Assembly (NCBI GenBank): GCA_001662425.1
Contig: BDDC01000059.1
Coordinates: 53,463-117,462 of the forward strand
DNA from: Chlamydomonas sphaeroides
Taxonomy: Eukaryota > Chlorophyta > Chlorophyceae > Chlamydomonadales > Chlamydomonadaceae
Length of the DNA: 64,000 nucleotides
Reading direction: 5' to 3'
The notes under the pieces are model-generated. The model made no database searches and was not told the DNA's origin. It saw nothing but the letters and a program-made list of their open reading frames with translations. This document shows, in pieces, positions 11,820 through 23,585 of the stretch. The position numbers and the translations under genes are program-made. Numbering within the stretch: position 1 is the first letter of the stretch; every line of letters starts with the position of its first letter.

Positions 11820-14800
11820 CTACCTCCGGCTGCCCTCCGTCTGCGGCTGCACCCGGCGCAGTTGTGCCTCCTTCTGCGCCTGCAGCTGCTGCTCGAGCTG
11901 CAGCTGCTCGGGCGTGGGCGGCTCGGCGTCGTGGCGGTGGTTGATGAGGAACACGGCCCCAAGCGTGACGGCGCCGCCAACCAGCTGCATGGGCGTCAGC
12001 GTCTCGCCCAGCGCCATGTAGCCGGCGATGCTGGCGAAGACCTGGCGGCGCGTGGCGCAGGTGGGGCATGGCGGCGAATGTGAGCGTGCGATGGGACATG
12101 GGAGGGCGGTGAGGGGCGGCAGCTGGCAATGGAACGCTGACTTGCACCGGGGTCCAGGGAAGGCCGTGCAGTCCCGTAGTGCAGCGCGGCAGCCGCCCGC
12201 GCATGCATGGGTCCACTCACCGGCGTGAGGAAGGTGAGCGACGACAGCGAGGTCTGCGCGAGCGGGCCGGCAATGGGGTGGCGGTCAAGACGTTCCCTTA
12301 TGGCCTGCAGCCGCCCGCAGGCGCAACCTGCCGCCGCCCCTGCCTACCTAGCACCATCGCCAGCCAGGCCACGCAGTGCTTGTTTGCAATGGCCCGAAAC
12401 ATTCCATGCCACAAACATCGCTTGCCAGCCGTGCCCTCTTCTCCCCCACGTAACCCAACGCACCAGCGACCCGCGGGACGCCAGGTAGAAGAACACGCCG
12501 TAGCTGGCCGCGCCGCCCAGCAGTGACACGTAGCTCATGGTGGCCCAGTCCGCGGGCGTCAGGGCGGCCATCTGGTGGCCCAGCGACGACACCAGCCCGC
12601 CCGCGCCCGCGCCAAACCCGACACCGTCAGGGCCCGCGGCGCCGGCCGCCACCGCCAGGACGGCGCCGCCCAGGATCATGTGCCAGCCTGCGGCGGAGAC
12701 CAACGACGGGCGGCGAGTGAAAGGCTGGGTGAAAAGTTCCACATGGACCGGAGCAGCACCTGACCTCCCCAAGACCGCGCGCTAGTTCCCCTTTGCCCGC
12801 GCCATAGTACGTGGGTACCAATCTTGCCACCTGCGCTGCGTACGGTACATGCCCGCCCGTGACCATGACTGGGTCGCACAAACGCCCGACGCTCCTGCCT
12901 GCCCATTTCCGCCTCCTCTCCGACACCCGACCCCCGCTCCCAACACGCGCACGCACCCGTGGCCATGATGGGGTCCACGTGCTTGGTCACGTAGCGCACC
13001 ATGCAGGTGCCCACCTGGGGGGCGGGGGGCGGGCGGGGAGGCACAGCAGGTCAGCAGCGGTGAGGTGGAGCACTGCGACGCATGGCGCAGCTCGGAGGGC
13101 GCCTCCAGCCGCGGCGTGCCGACGGCACACGGCCGGGTACCCCGCGGCCCAGCATCTGCCGCCTGCCTGCCCTGCGCCCCGGCCCTACTCCAGCCAGCTG
13201 CTTGTCCGGCTCCCAGCTTCCCCTGGCCCCCCGCCCTGGCCTCACCGCCATGCTCTGCGCGGCGCACAGCATCCAGAACTCGCCGCTGCCCAGCAGCCCC
13301 GAGCCGTTGCCGCCCGCCGCCAGGCCCGCCAGCCCGGGGCCCAGGCCGCCGCGCAGCATGTCGCCCACCGCGCCGCCCGCGCCCGCCAGGCCGACCGACA
13401 ACGCCTCGCTGGCCTCCGCCAGGCTGGCACCTGGCACCTCGAGCAGCAGCAGCCCCGCCACGCCCAGGGCAAGGCCGGCCACGCCCAGCGCGGACAGCTC
13501 CTCGCCAAACAGGATGGCGGCCAGGACGGCGACCGTCAGCGGCTGCGGGACGAAGGGAATGAGGCGAGGGTGGTGCACGGGGGGTTGAGGCAGGGGCTGC
13601 GCGAGCCGCGGACGGCTTGGGCGGTGCAGTTAGCACGCGAGCGCGATACGGGTCAGCGCAGCGACGCCAGCTGTAGGATTCCCAGGCTAAATCTCTGTCC
13701 CAGGGAGGCCACGCTGACCTGGGAGTCGATGATGACGGAGCCCAGGCCCGCGCTGGTCTTGGTGAGACCCTCAGCCAGGAAGCCCTGCGGAGGCGAGGAA
13801 CAGTGGGCGTAATCACCGGCATCAGCGCCTGCGGTTGCTCAGGCTTGCTATCGCGGGCAGCATGGCGGCTGGGACCACAATGGTTCAGGAGCTGGCGAGT
13901 TGGGCACTACAGTAGCAGTCGCAGCCGCCGACATGCTGGCCAAGCTGCCGCCCGCGGGGCGTGCAAGGGCGCACCTGGAAGGCGGCTGCGTCCACCAGAG
14001 CGAATGCCAGCACCCAGCCCCAGGCTTTGAGCGTGGACGGCTGCTCGCGACCCGTGGCGGCCGCCCAGGCCACGAGAACGGCGCCAGCGGGCAGCAGCCG
14101 CAGCGCGCCGAGCAGCATGGGCGTGGTGTGGGGGAGGACGCTGCGCGGAGGGGAGGGGGCGATAGGGGGGCGTGGCGGTCGGTAGGAGGGCGGAAGATGG
14201 ATGAACATTCAGGGTGGGGCTGAGGACAACGGAAACCCGCGCGGAAGGCGGGATGGAGTTGGGCTGTGCTTACGTTTTAAGGCCGACCATGGATGTTCCC
14301 CAGAACAAGAAGGGGCTGACGACCATGGCCGCCGACAGCAGCTGGTTCCACACAGGGTTGGGCGTGTGGAGGAGCTCGTCGATGCTGCGGGGGGCAAGGG
14401 GTGTGTGACGGGCAGGGTGCCGGGCACAAGCTGGGGTTGCCTGTTTTAAGCTGGGTTTCGGGCAGCGAGCAGGTGGACGCAGGTGGACCGACGCAGCGCA
14501 GGTGGTCAAGGAACTTGGGGCGGAGGTGAACTCCAGCCGATGGCAGACTAGAGCGCTACGGGGTTGACCCTGAAACAAGCGGGCCGCCCCCCACACACCT
14601 GTCTCGCTGGGGTGCGGAGTCGACGAGCTCCAAGTCCTCCACGTCGACGAGCTCGCACGATACGCCATCCAGCCCGGAGAGCGTGCACCTGACCTCGGTA
14701 TGGTGTGCGTGAGGCGGCTCGGGAGACGGGGTCGGTGGCGCGGGCGGGGGGTTGAAAGCCGCGTCTAGGGACGACGCATAGCTTGGCCCGTGCTGCAATA

Positions 14801-14966
14801 GATGGTCGGCCGCGGACGCGAGCGCAGCGAGCTCATCGGGCGCAGCTCGCGCCCGAAGAATGTTTCCTCCTCGTAGTTGCGGTCGCGGCGCTATCGAGCA
14901 GTGGATGGGCGTTGAGGCACCAGGCGCGCCGACGCGGCCGGCGCGACACCGCTGAGCAAACGCCAT
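11820..14966 (-). CDS. EamA/DMT-superfamily transporter, WAT1-related, probably plastid envelope
   Basis: A membrane carrier of the drug/metabolite transporter superfamily; the substrate cannot be read from sequence. Nine exons join in phase: 14966-14599, 14384-14274, 14140-13975, 13784-13719, 13542-13246, 13014-12957, 12687-12464, 12253-12221, 12041-11820, giving about 514 residues. A roughly 120-residue N-terminal extension with Arg/Ser-rich start fits a transit peptide. The first EamA repeat begins at MVVSPFLFWGTSMVGLKT and runs into MLLGALRLLPAGAVLVAW; the second includes PLTVAVLAAILFGEELSALG, LSSLTFLTPVFASIAGYM and LGETLTPMQLVGGAVTLGAV. An Ala/Gly insertion of about 60 residues separates helices in exon 5. 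The pattern resembles chloroplast WAT1-related proteins of plants and cyanobacterial homologues. The C-terminal tail is Gln/Glu rich. The gene is divergent from the large disordered protein gene, 406 bases away. Confidence 0.85.
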
Positions 14967-15372
14967 AGGTGGTGTGTGAGGTGACTAGAGTGAAGGAGGC
15001 CGAGATAGACTGAAAGCGAGACGTGGCAGGGCTTTAGCGACACCAAGGCGTCCGAGCGTGAAAGCGAGCGTTGAGTATTGTGAGCAATAGATATGCGCCT
15101 GCGCTTAGTGAATTGTTGGAATGCGAGCGGGTCGCCATCATCATCACCAAACTTGTGAGGCGCCCCTCGCCCTGGATCCTAGGTGCCCCCCCAAATGGCC
15201 AAGATACCGAAGAGCCTGCAGCGTAAGATTCGGGTTCTTAACCACGACCAGCGCAAACCTGGCACGGAACGGTCGCTCCTGCGAACCGACAGCTTGAAAC
15301 GTCGTCACGCTCTCGTCAGCCTGAGGCCGGCTAGGCTGAGCAGTGCTCGCATCTAGCGAAGACACAACAAGC
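14967..15372. promoter_or_regulatory. divergent upstream region, transporter / large disordered protein
   Basis: The 406 bases between the two ATGs are less GC-rich than the flanking coding sequence. They must contain both 5' UTRs and promoters. No specific motif recognised. Confidence 0.35.
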
Positions 15373-18300
15373 ATGTGGCGCACACCCGAGCAGGAGCGGC
15401 AGAAGACCTCGCCGGTGCAGGCCGCGCTGCGCGAGGACTGGCGCGCGACGAAGGAACAGCTAGAGGCGCTGCTGCTGGGCTACGACGACGTCCTCGATGC
15501 CGCAGGTTGGTCTCTTGTGCGTCAGGTGCTTCGCCCCCACACCGAGCGCTCAGAGGACAGCGGCAAAGGCAGGGTTAACAACTACCCTGTGCAGTTGCAC
15601 CGTCCCACATGCGTCTCCTCCGTTTCCCCGCAGGATTGCTGCCCAACCCCAAGGCGCCTACCCCTGGTGCAGCTGCGGCGCGCACGCCGTCGCCAGGCGC
15701 ATGGCACGAGACCACCTCCGTGACCGGCGCCCAGGTGCTGCAGCGCCAGCCCGGGCCTCCGCCGCCGCCTGTCTCGCCGCTATTCTCGCCGGCCATGCCT
15801 CCCCCGCAGCAGCCTCGCCACGACTGGCGCTCCGCGCTCGAGGCCTCTCAGGTGCGAGCCCATGGGCTGGCTCGGCACATGACGCCATTGCACAGCGCAG
15901 AGGCCACGAACTGCCATTCACGGCGCTTGCCCGCACTCTCATCCGTTCTGACACCCAACCCATGCAGGCCTCCCGCGTCGCGCGCGACCAGCGTCTGGCC
16001 CGGCAGGTGCTGCAGGAGCAGCCACGCAACACTGACGCCCAGCAGCCTACCGTGCCCTCCGCATCGTCGCCTCCGTCGCCGGACCTCGATCCGCGGTCGC
16101 CTCCCCCAGCCGGAACACCGCCCGGGTCCCCGCCACCGGCGCCATCGCTGCCATCCCCACCGCCTGTGGCCTCGCCGCAGCCACAGGCCGCCGTGCATCA
16201 CCACACGCACCACCACCACTACCACCACGTAGACATCCTATCACCACAACACCAGCAGCTGCCGTACAGCACGCCAGCTGACACCGGTGCGCTGCAGCCG
16301 CAGCTCAGCAGCACAGTGCCGCTTCCTGTGCAAGGTGCCGACCCATGGCCGGGCGCTCTGGCAGCGGCTGCGGCCGAGGCTGCACAGGCGGCGGCCGAAA
16401 CGATTGGTGGGAGCTTCCAGCACAACCAAGGGCTTCGAGCAGGCGCCACGGTGTCGCCTGCGGATCAGCGCGCGTCGCGGGACCGTGGCGATGTGCCGAG
16501 CGCAGCGGCGCCTTTGGGCGCTTCAGGCCTGAACCCTGGCGCGGCAGCCGTGCAGCAGACCAGCTTGACAGCAAAAGCTGAAGCCGGCACAGGTGGGGAC
16601 GCAGGGAGCGGGGTATTTGGCTTTGCGTTGTTGGTTGCACCGGGTGTTGTGCTGCGGGCGTGGCGCCTGGCAGCCCAGGTTGTTACGCGCATGGGGCCGT
16701 CGAGCGGAGCCGCTGTAAGCAACCGGACCCGACCTCCCCGCAGGCATGTGGGTCGGCAGCGCGCCGCCCACCTCGCTCCATCACTCGCACTCGGCTCAGG
16801 GCCCGGCTGCAGACGGCTGGGGCTGCCGCTACGGCGCCAGTGGCTTCGGCGAAGGCGCTACCAGCAGGAGCAGCAGCGAAGACGAGGCCGGGCCCGACGC
16901 TGCGCGCACTTCCCGCGGCCCGTCGCCTGCCGTCGCAGGCGGCGGCAGCCTGGCCGCAAGCCCCTGGCTCCAGCCCAGTGCTGGCGGCGCCACCCCCGAG
17001 GTCGCCGTGCATTTACAGCTGGGGACCGCTGGGGCGGGTCAGGGCCCTGCAGCAGCAGGGGTGCCGCCGCAGCGGCGCTCGCGACGCAGCTACAGCGTCA
17101 TTGTGGTGGATGACGGCCCGCCGCCGGAGCCAGCAGCAGCCAGCGATGGCAGCTCCGGGGCCATTGGAGCGCTGCTGGCTGGGCTCGTCGCGTCGGGTGC
17201 ACTGGTGCCGGCAGCAGCTGCGCCGCCGGCGGCGCCGGCTTGGAGCGCGCCGGCGGAGACGCGGCCGGTGCGAGCGCCGAGCGTGGGGGCGCTACGGGGC
17301 GGAGGGGATGCAGTGGCCGCAGCCTCGGCGGCGCGGACAGTGTGGGCGGAGCAAGAGGCTCCGCCCCCGCCGCAGCCCAAGGTCAAGACTGGTGCTGGCG
17401 CAGCGGACGCTCGGCCCCGCGGAAGGAGTCCACCACCCGAGGCGGGCCAGGCTTGGGTGACGGGTGGGCCGGCGCCAATGCCCGCCGAGCCCGTCGGCGC
17501 GCGCACAACTGCCGTGAGCAATACCCCGAACCGGTCCGTGTCAGCTGCGGCGGCGCGCTCGCTAGCGGCGGCGGCGGCGGCGGCATCCGACACGCCGCTC
17601 GCTGCAGCGGCGCGGGCGGCTTGGGCAAGGACGTCTGCAGGCGGCGCCGCCGAGGGCTCCGAGCAAAGCCCAGGGGGTGCCGGTGAGGAGGCCGCCTTAA
17701 CCGGGCGCCCGCTGCCCCGCCAGGCCTCGCACCTCGGCCGGGCCGCCGGGCCCTTGCCCAGGGCGGCTACGCAGAGCTCTACGGAGCGGCAGGGAGGAGG
17801 AAGCCACGAACGGCGGCCCGAGGGCGAGCAGAGGTCGCCCAGCCGCAGCCCGCAGCAGCGTGAGCCGCCCAACGCCACGCCGGAGCGGGAGCCGCAGCAG
17901 CGGAGCGTGCGCTGGCCTTCCTCGTCAGCGGCTGCGCATGAAGGGCACCCACGCCAGGGGCCGCCAAGGAATGAGCACCTGCACTCCGGGTCGCGAAAAT
18001 CCCCGCAGCGACACGAGGGGAGTCGTCGCTACAGCGGCCGCAGCCCCAGCGCCAGCCCCCTGGCGCGACGGCCCAGTGGTCACAGCCGCAGCCGCAGCCG
18101 GAGCCGCAGCCTGGGACGCCGAGACGAGGGCCGGAGCACGCGCGACCGCGGAGTACGGGCCGGCCGTGCGGGCCGCAGCCGCAGCCGGGGCCCTGTCCGT
18201 CCCTCCTCCCGCGCCTCACCGTCGCCGCGGCAAGGCAGAGCGCACAAGCGCACGCCGTCCCCGTCGCCGCAACGTACGCACGAGCCCAGCCGCAGCAGCG

Positions 18301-21300
18301 GCAAGCGGAAGGCCAGCGGCCACGGCCGCGCGAGCAGCCGCACACCTAGCCCCCGGAGGCGCTCGTCGCCCCGCGCGGCGCCCGCGGCATCACCGGCCCG
18401 CCACGGCGGCCTGGCCGCCGCACCGGCTGCACCGCCGAGCCCACAGCGTCGCGGCAGTCCCCGCCGTGTTGCCGCCCACGGCCGCACAGCCGCCGCGCGG
18501 CGCCCACACAGCTCACCGCCACAGCCGGCGCCGCTGCAGGGCGGCGGCAGCCCAGGTCGCGGCGCTGCAGCGCCCGCCGCCAGCAGCCCGGAGATGGGCC
18601 GCCGGCCCTCGTCGCCGGCCGTGCTGCAGCTGTACCGCCTGTCGCTGCGGGAGGCCGACTTTCGGCCGCTAAACAGCCGCCTGCTGCAGAGCGACAGCGA
18701 CAGCGGCGGCGGCGGAGGGGCTGGGCGCGGCCACGGCAGCAGCGGCGACGCGTCCAGCAGCAGCAGCAGCAGCCTCAGCGGCGACACGGACCCCTTCTAC
18801 TGGATGGTAAGTCCGGCTGCGTCTGCTGGGCTGCGCGTTGGCGACGGCGTGCAGGGCGCGGGCCTCCGCATGCCATGCGACCTGATGGTTGCTCAGTACC
18901 CTGCGTGCCACCGCACCTGCCAACCCTGCCGCCGGCCACTCGCCGCAGACCAAGGCCGACCGCACAGACCGGCTGCGCGGCGCCAGGCCCTGCGGCGTCC
19001 TGGCCTCCAGCTCGTCCTCGGACCCGCCACACCACGGCGGCGGGCGGGCCCGCCACAGCCGCCAGCGCGGCGGCCCCTCGCCGCCGGCCCGCCGGCCGCT
19101 GACGCCCAGCGGGATGTACGAGCTAGCCACCAACGGCCCCGCCTGGGTCTCACCGCGCCGCTTCTACAAGGGCTCCTCGGCCTCGCCGTCGCCGCACCGC
19201 GATCGGCCCGGTGGCGCGGGCGGCGGGGGCGCGGCGGTGGGCGCAGCGCCCATGGCGCCCCTGCCGCAGTGCCCCGCTGTGAGTAGCCGGGACCTCCACC
19301 GGGACCGCGGCCGGCGGCCGAGCGGCGAAGTGCCGGTGGCAGCCAGCGGCACGCGGCTGGGGTCTGCGTCGCGCGCGCGAAGCGTCGTGCGCTCGCGTGG
19401 CGCGGCAGAGGTCGATGGTCATGCGGGTGGGGCCCACGGCGGGACTCGTCACAGCGGCACGGACGGCGTGCGGCGGCGCGGTGGGTGGCGGTGTGCTAGG
19501 GGCTCCGGCAGCAGGCTCCTGGGTGCTGAGTAGCAGAGCGGGATGCTGTCCCAGGCTACTTTCCGACTCACAAGCTTGCACCACGCATGGCGCAGGAAGC
19601 CCCGACCGCCCGCACTCCTCACGGCGCCGCGGCCACGAGAAGGCCGTGCGACACACCGGCTCCGCCTCCCGACGCGACGACAGCCCGCCGGCAGCGCACC
19701 GCGACGAGGACAAGGCCGCCGCCTCGCGACGCCGCGGCGGCGCCACCTCCGCCAGCCGGCCGCCGCACCGCAGCGACGGGACTTACTGGCACGACAGCAA
19801 GCTGGCACCGAGGGCTGCGCCGGGTCTCTCCGACGACCGCCGCCGGTCGCAGCGCGACCAGGCCGACACAGGGCACGCCAAGGCAGCTGCGACGGCCCGC
19901 GACGGCACGCCGCCGCGGCGTTCGGGCGGCACGGCTGGGGCGCACCTCAGTTACGCCGCCGGCAAGGACCGCCATGGGCGCTCTGACCGTGAAGAGCGCT
20001 CGGTGCCGCACAGGGCCGCGCCTTTGGCAGGCCGTGTGCCGCTCGGCGCTGCGGATGCCCAGCCGGAGGGTATGCACGCCAGCGCTCTGCCTTACACCAC
20101 ATCAGCCGCTGGCAGGACTGGCGCAGGCCGTGCGCAACGGGTCGGCGGCGACATCGCGACGGCCCACGCCAGTGGCGGCGGCGGTGGCCCCAGCGGCACG
20201 GCGGATACAGTGGCCGCAGCCACCGCGCCCGGCCACGCGGCTGGTCGCAGCGGCGGGAGCCGCGACGCTGCCGAGGTCCGGCCGGAGGCTTCGAGGCTCG
20301 TGCCCAAAGCGGCGAGCAGCAGCGGCATCGACCGCGGCAGCGCCAGGGCCCCGGCAGCGCACTCGCCCGCCACTACCAGCGCCACGGCTGCCCCCAAGCC
20401 GCCACCGCCTACCGCGCCGGCCCATATCCAGGAGGTGGCGACCACCGCCCCCGCCCCCGCAGCAGCAGCAGCAGCTGCTGCGAGCCCTCACGAGCCGCCC
20501 GCCCACACACCCCTCCGTGCTGCGGCTCGCGCCGAGTCCGAGGCGACTGCAACGCAGACCGCGCCGGCGCTGCCGCCGCCGCCGCCTGCCGCCAGCACCG
20601 CGGCGCCCATTCAGGTAGGAGGCTGAGCGGCTGTCCCAGTAGGTACGAGGTGGGAGGCAAGAGGCAGTCCCGATCTTGGCCGTACAGCCATGTACAGGCC
20701 GCGCCGCCTCTGCCGCAACAGCCCTCTCTCCTGCACATACGGGTATCTACACACACCGGGATCACCAAGCACGTCCTGCGTGGCACCCTGCATGCCAACT
20801 CCTCGCCGTGCATCGCCGCGCAGCCGCTGTCCTTATGTGGTGGTGCGTTGCTAACCGTGGCCACGATATGCCCGGCTGCTGCCCGCCCGCAGATCACCAT
20901 CCACGGCCCCACCACGCTCATCGCCGGCGGCCCCTCCGCGCCGGGCGCCGGGCCGGGCCCCGACGGCCTCCAGTCGCAGGCGCTGCAGGGCTCGCTGCTG
21001 CTCGACCTGCGCCAGCTGCTGTCCGGCAGCGCCACCGGCAGCACCGCGGCGGCGTTGGGGGCAGCGGTGGGGCTGGACACGGCGGCGCTGCTGTCCATGC
21101 GGCCCCCGACCCTTGGCCCTGGCCCTGGCCCTGGCTCTGGCCTGCAGCAAGCCACTGGCGCTATGGCGGACATGGCTGCAATGGCGACGACATCGGCCGC
21201 CGCCACCACAGCAGGAGCACCCGCGCAAGCGCAGGGTTCCTTTGCTCCAGCCGCGGAGCCGTCCCAGGCCTGGCTTTTGCCAGCCAGCGTCGCCACGTCC

Positions 21301-22791
21301 TCCGCCGCCAGCGCCGCCGCGCCGCATGTCGCGGCCGGCGGTCCCATGCCCGGCCCAGGCCTCTCCCAATGGCCCGCCCTCGCCGCCTACCTACCGCCGC
21401 ACGGCACCGGCGACACTGCCGCGCATGCGCTGCCGCCGCGGGGGCCTGCAGGGCCGCAGCATGCCGCAGCAGGCAGCGCCGCCGCCGCCGCGGCCCCGGT
21501 CGCCGTGGGCGCGCCGAGCTCGGGCTCGGGTCCGCTGACGGCGCCCGTCGACACCGGCTCCCTCCTCGGCCGCTTGCGCGGCTGGCAGCTAGGGGACGGC
21601 AACGGTAGCGGCGCCTCCCGAGGAGGCAGCGGCGGCTCCGGTGGCCAGGAGCAGCCGACGCTGCGACACTATCAGGCCACGGCGGAGCAGGCGACGCAGT
21701 CGTTGGGCTCGGAGCGCAGCTCCGGGCCGGCGGCAGCTGCCGGAAAGCTGCCGATCCGCTACCTGGTGGACCTTGCGTCCAACTCTTCCACCTCCGGTGC
21801 GTCTTGGAATAGCGGCGGCGCAGGCAGCGGCTACGCTGCGGCCGGCAGCGGAGGCAGCGGAGGCGGAAGCGGCGGAAGCCAGGGGCACGGCTCGGGGGCG
21901 GCCGGCGGAGGCAGCGGGGGCGGCTGGCAATCTGCGGGCAGCAGCGATGGCGGAGGCAGCGCGGCTGGGAGCGGCGGCGCCGGTGGCAGGCATGACCCGG
22001 GTGCCGCGGGCGGCCTCAACGGTGGCGGCAGCAGCAGCTATGCTTGGGGGCCCGGACCTGGAGGCGGCGGCAGCTGGCAGAGGGGCCCGGGCAGTGCCGC
22101 TGCCGCGAGCGGCACCGCCCAGGCTGGCGGCAGCTACGCCCATGGGCCCAGACCCGCTTCGCAGCCAGCGGTGCCGCCGCGCGCCACTCCGGCAGCCCAG
22201 CCGCAGCGCGCCGGCAGCGGCAGCGCCCAGCACCAGGCAGCCTACACCGCCCAGCTCCGCCGCGACGGCGGCGACGGCCCGCAGACGTCGACGCTGGGCA
22301 CCGCGGCGGGTGGGGAGGTCAGCTGGCGGCCGCACGGCGACGGAGGCGGATCAGTGCGCTACGCCATGCTCGGCGCCGACGGCACGCCCGGCGGCGTGGA
22401 GGTGACGGTGCGGCTGTCGGGACTGCCGCTTGCCGCCACGCCGGGCTCGGGGCCAGGCCCTGGCGCTGCATCGCTGCGGGCAGGCACCAGCGCCTACGCA
22501 CCCCCGCCGCGGCCGCTGGGCCCTGGCGACGCCAGCGGCCGCGAGCCTTGGGCCTGGCAGGCGCGGGCGCCGGTCGGCAGCGGCCCGGGGCCCGCAGGTG
22601 CTGCGGCGCCTGGCGGGACGCCGTGGGCTGAGCGGGCTGGTGAGCAGGCGACGGTGGGGGCGGCCGGGGGGCCGTGGCTGGGCGCAGGGCCGGCGGCGTC
22701 AGGGACGGCGACGCGGGTGGACCTGAGCAACGGCCGCGCGCTGCGCCTGCTGCAGTCCGGCGGTAGGGGAGCGGACACGTGGCAGCGGTGA
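15373..22791 (+). CDS. very large low-complexity protein with RS-rich segment, unknown function
   Basis: Not recognised as any family. Exons: 15373-15505, 15634-15851, 15968-16592, 16744-18806, 18949-about 19278, an exon ending at 20614 whose start I cannot settle, and 20893-22791. All joins except the one near 19279-19600 keep phase; a 64-base intron to 19343 would also keep it. The protein exceeds 1,900 residues. It starts with a short helical segment (LREDWRATKEQLEALLLGYD), then is almost wholly disordered: Pro/Ala tracts, a His-rich run (16194-16230), an Arg/Ser segment with SRSRSRSRS (about 18040-18350), Ser runs, and Gly/Ser repeats with GGSGGGSGGS-type sequence (about 21600-22130). A rare ordered-looking stretch is ITIHGPTTLIAGG with LLLDLRQLL after it (20893-21040). 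The RS part suggests nuclear RNA processing or condensates, but that is inference from composition only. Confidence 0.6.
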
Positions 22792-23585
22792 CGCCAGGGG
22801 GGATGCGTTGGGTCGGGGTCTCGCAGGTTTGGGCTAGCTGGCATAGGGTCGCGTTTGCGGGGCCGCAAGCCTGTTACAGCCTTCGCAGTCATGCCTAACT
22901 CATGGCACCTGGACGTTGGGCCTTGCGCCTTGGACCTTTAGTGCCAACGTCAACGTACACACACGCGAGCACAGCCGTGCCAACCGCAAGCGGCAACCCG
23001 CCCCCCGCCAACCCTCCTCCAGCCGCCCACTACTCGTGCTCCTCGCGCGCCTCCTGCTCCTCCCCGCTCTCCTCCTCCGCTGCCGCAGCCATCTTTGCTG
23101 CCTTTTCCTCCGCAGCCTGGACATGACGGCGGCGCCGCTCCCTGCCTCCCCGCAGCCGCAGCGCAACTCCTGCCGCAGACGCCAACAATCCTGCCACTGA
23201 CGCAGCGCACTCCTGCCAACTCTACAACGCAGCGGCGGCACCCATCCAACCGCGCCTGCTGCATCGCAATCCCACCAGCACCAACGTAGGTTCACTCTCA
23301 AGTGTCATACGCCTCCGCGCACACAACGCTTTATGGGGGGGTGGGGTTCTGTTCTACCTAACATTGGATCACAACGCTTCATCCTTTGGCAGCACTTCCC
23401 ACGCCCCGCCCACTCCGCCCCAGGAGCCTCTTGCTCCGCCCCACTCACCCCTGCGTCCACACATCTCGAGCGCACAGCCGCCACAGCCCAACGTCACCGC
23501 ATGTCTGAAGCCAACGCACCAGCGCAACCTCGTTCACCTACCCCAGCCGTCCAAGGCCCCGCCCCACCGCCCCGCACCCCACCCC
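22792..23585. other. convergent 3' region, large disordered protein / kinase-like gene
   Basis: About 800 bases between two facing stop codons. It contains a copy of a short dispersed sequence (GTGGGGTTCTGTTCTAC, from about 23341) that recurs elsewhere in the window. TTACA at 22874-22878 is a weak candidate signal for the minus-strand gene. No coding region supported. Confidence 0.45.

Noticed and set aside
17090..20509. Several minus-strand open frames of 100-300 codons
   Set aside because: They mirror the low-complexity plus-strand gene and consist of Arg/Ala/Gly/Cys-rich translations with no splice support.
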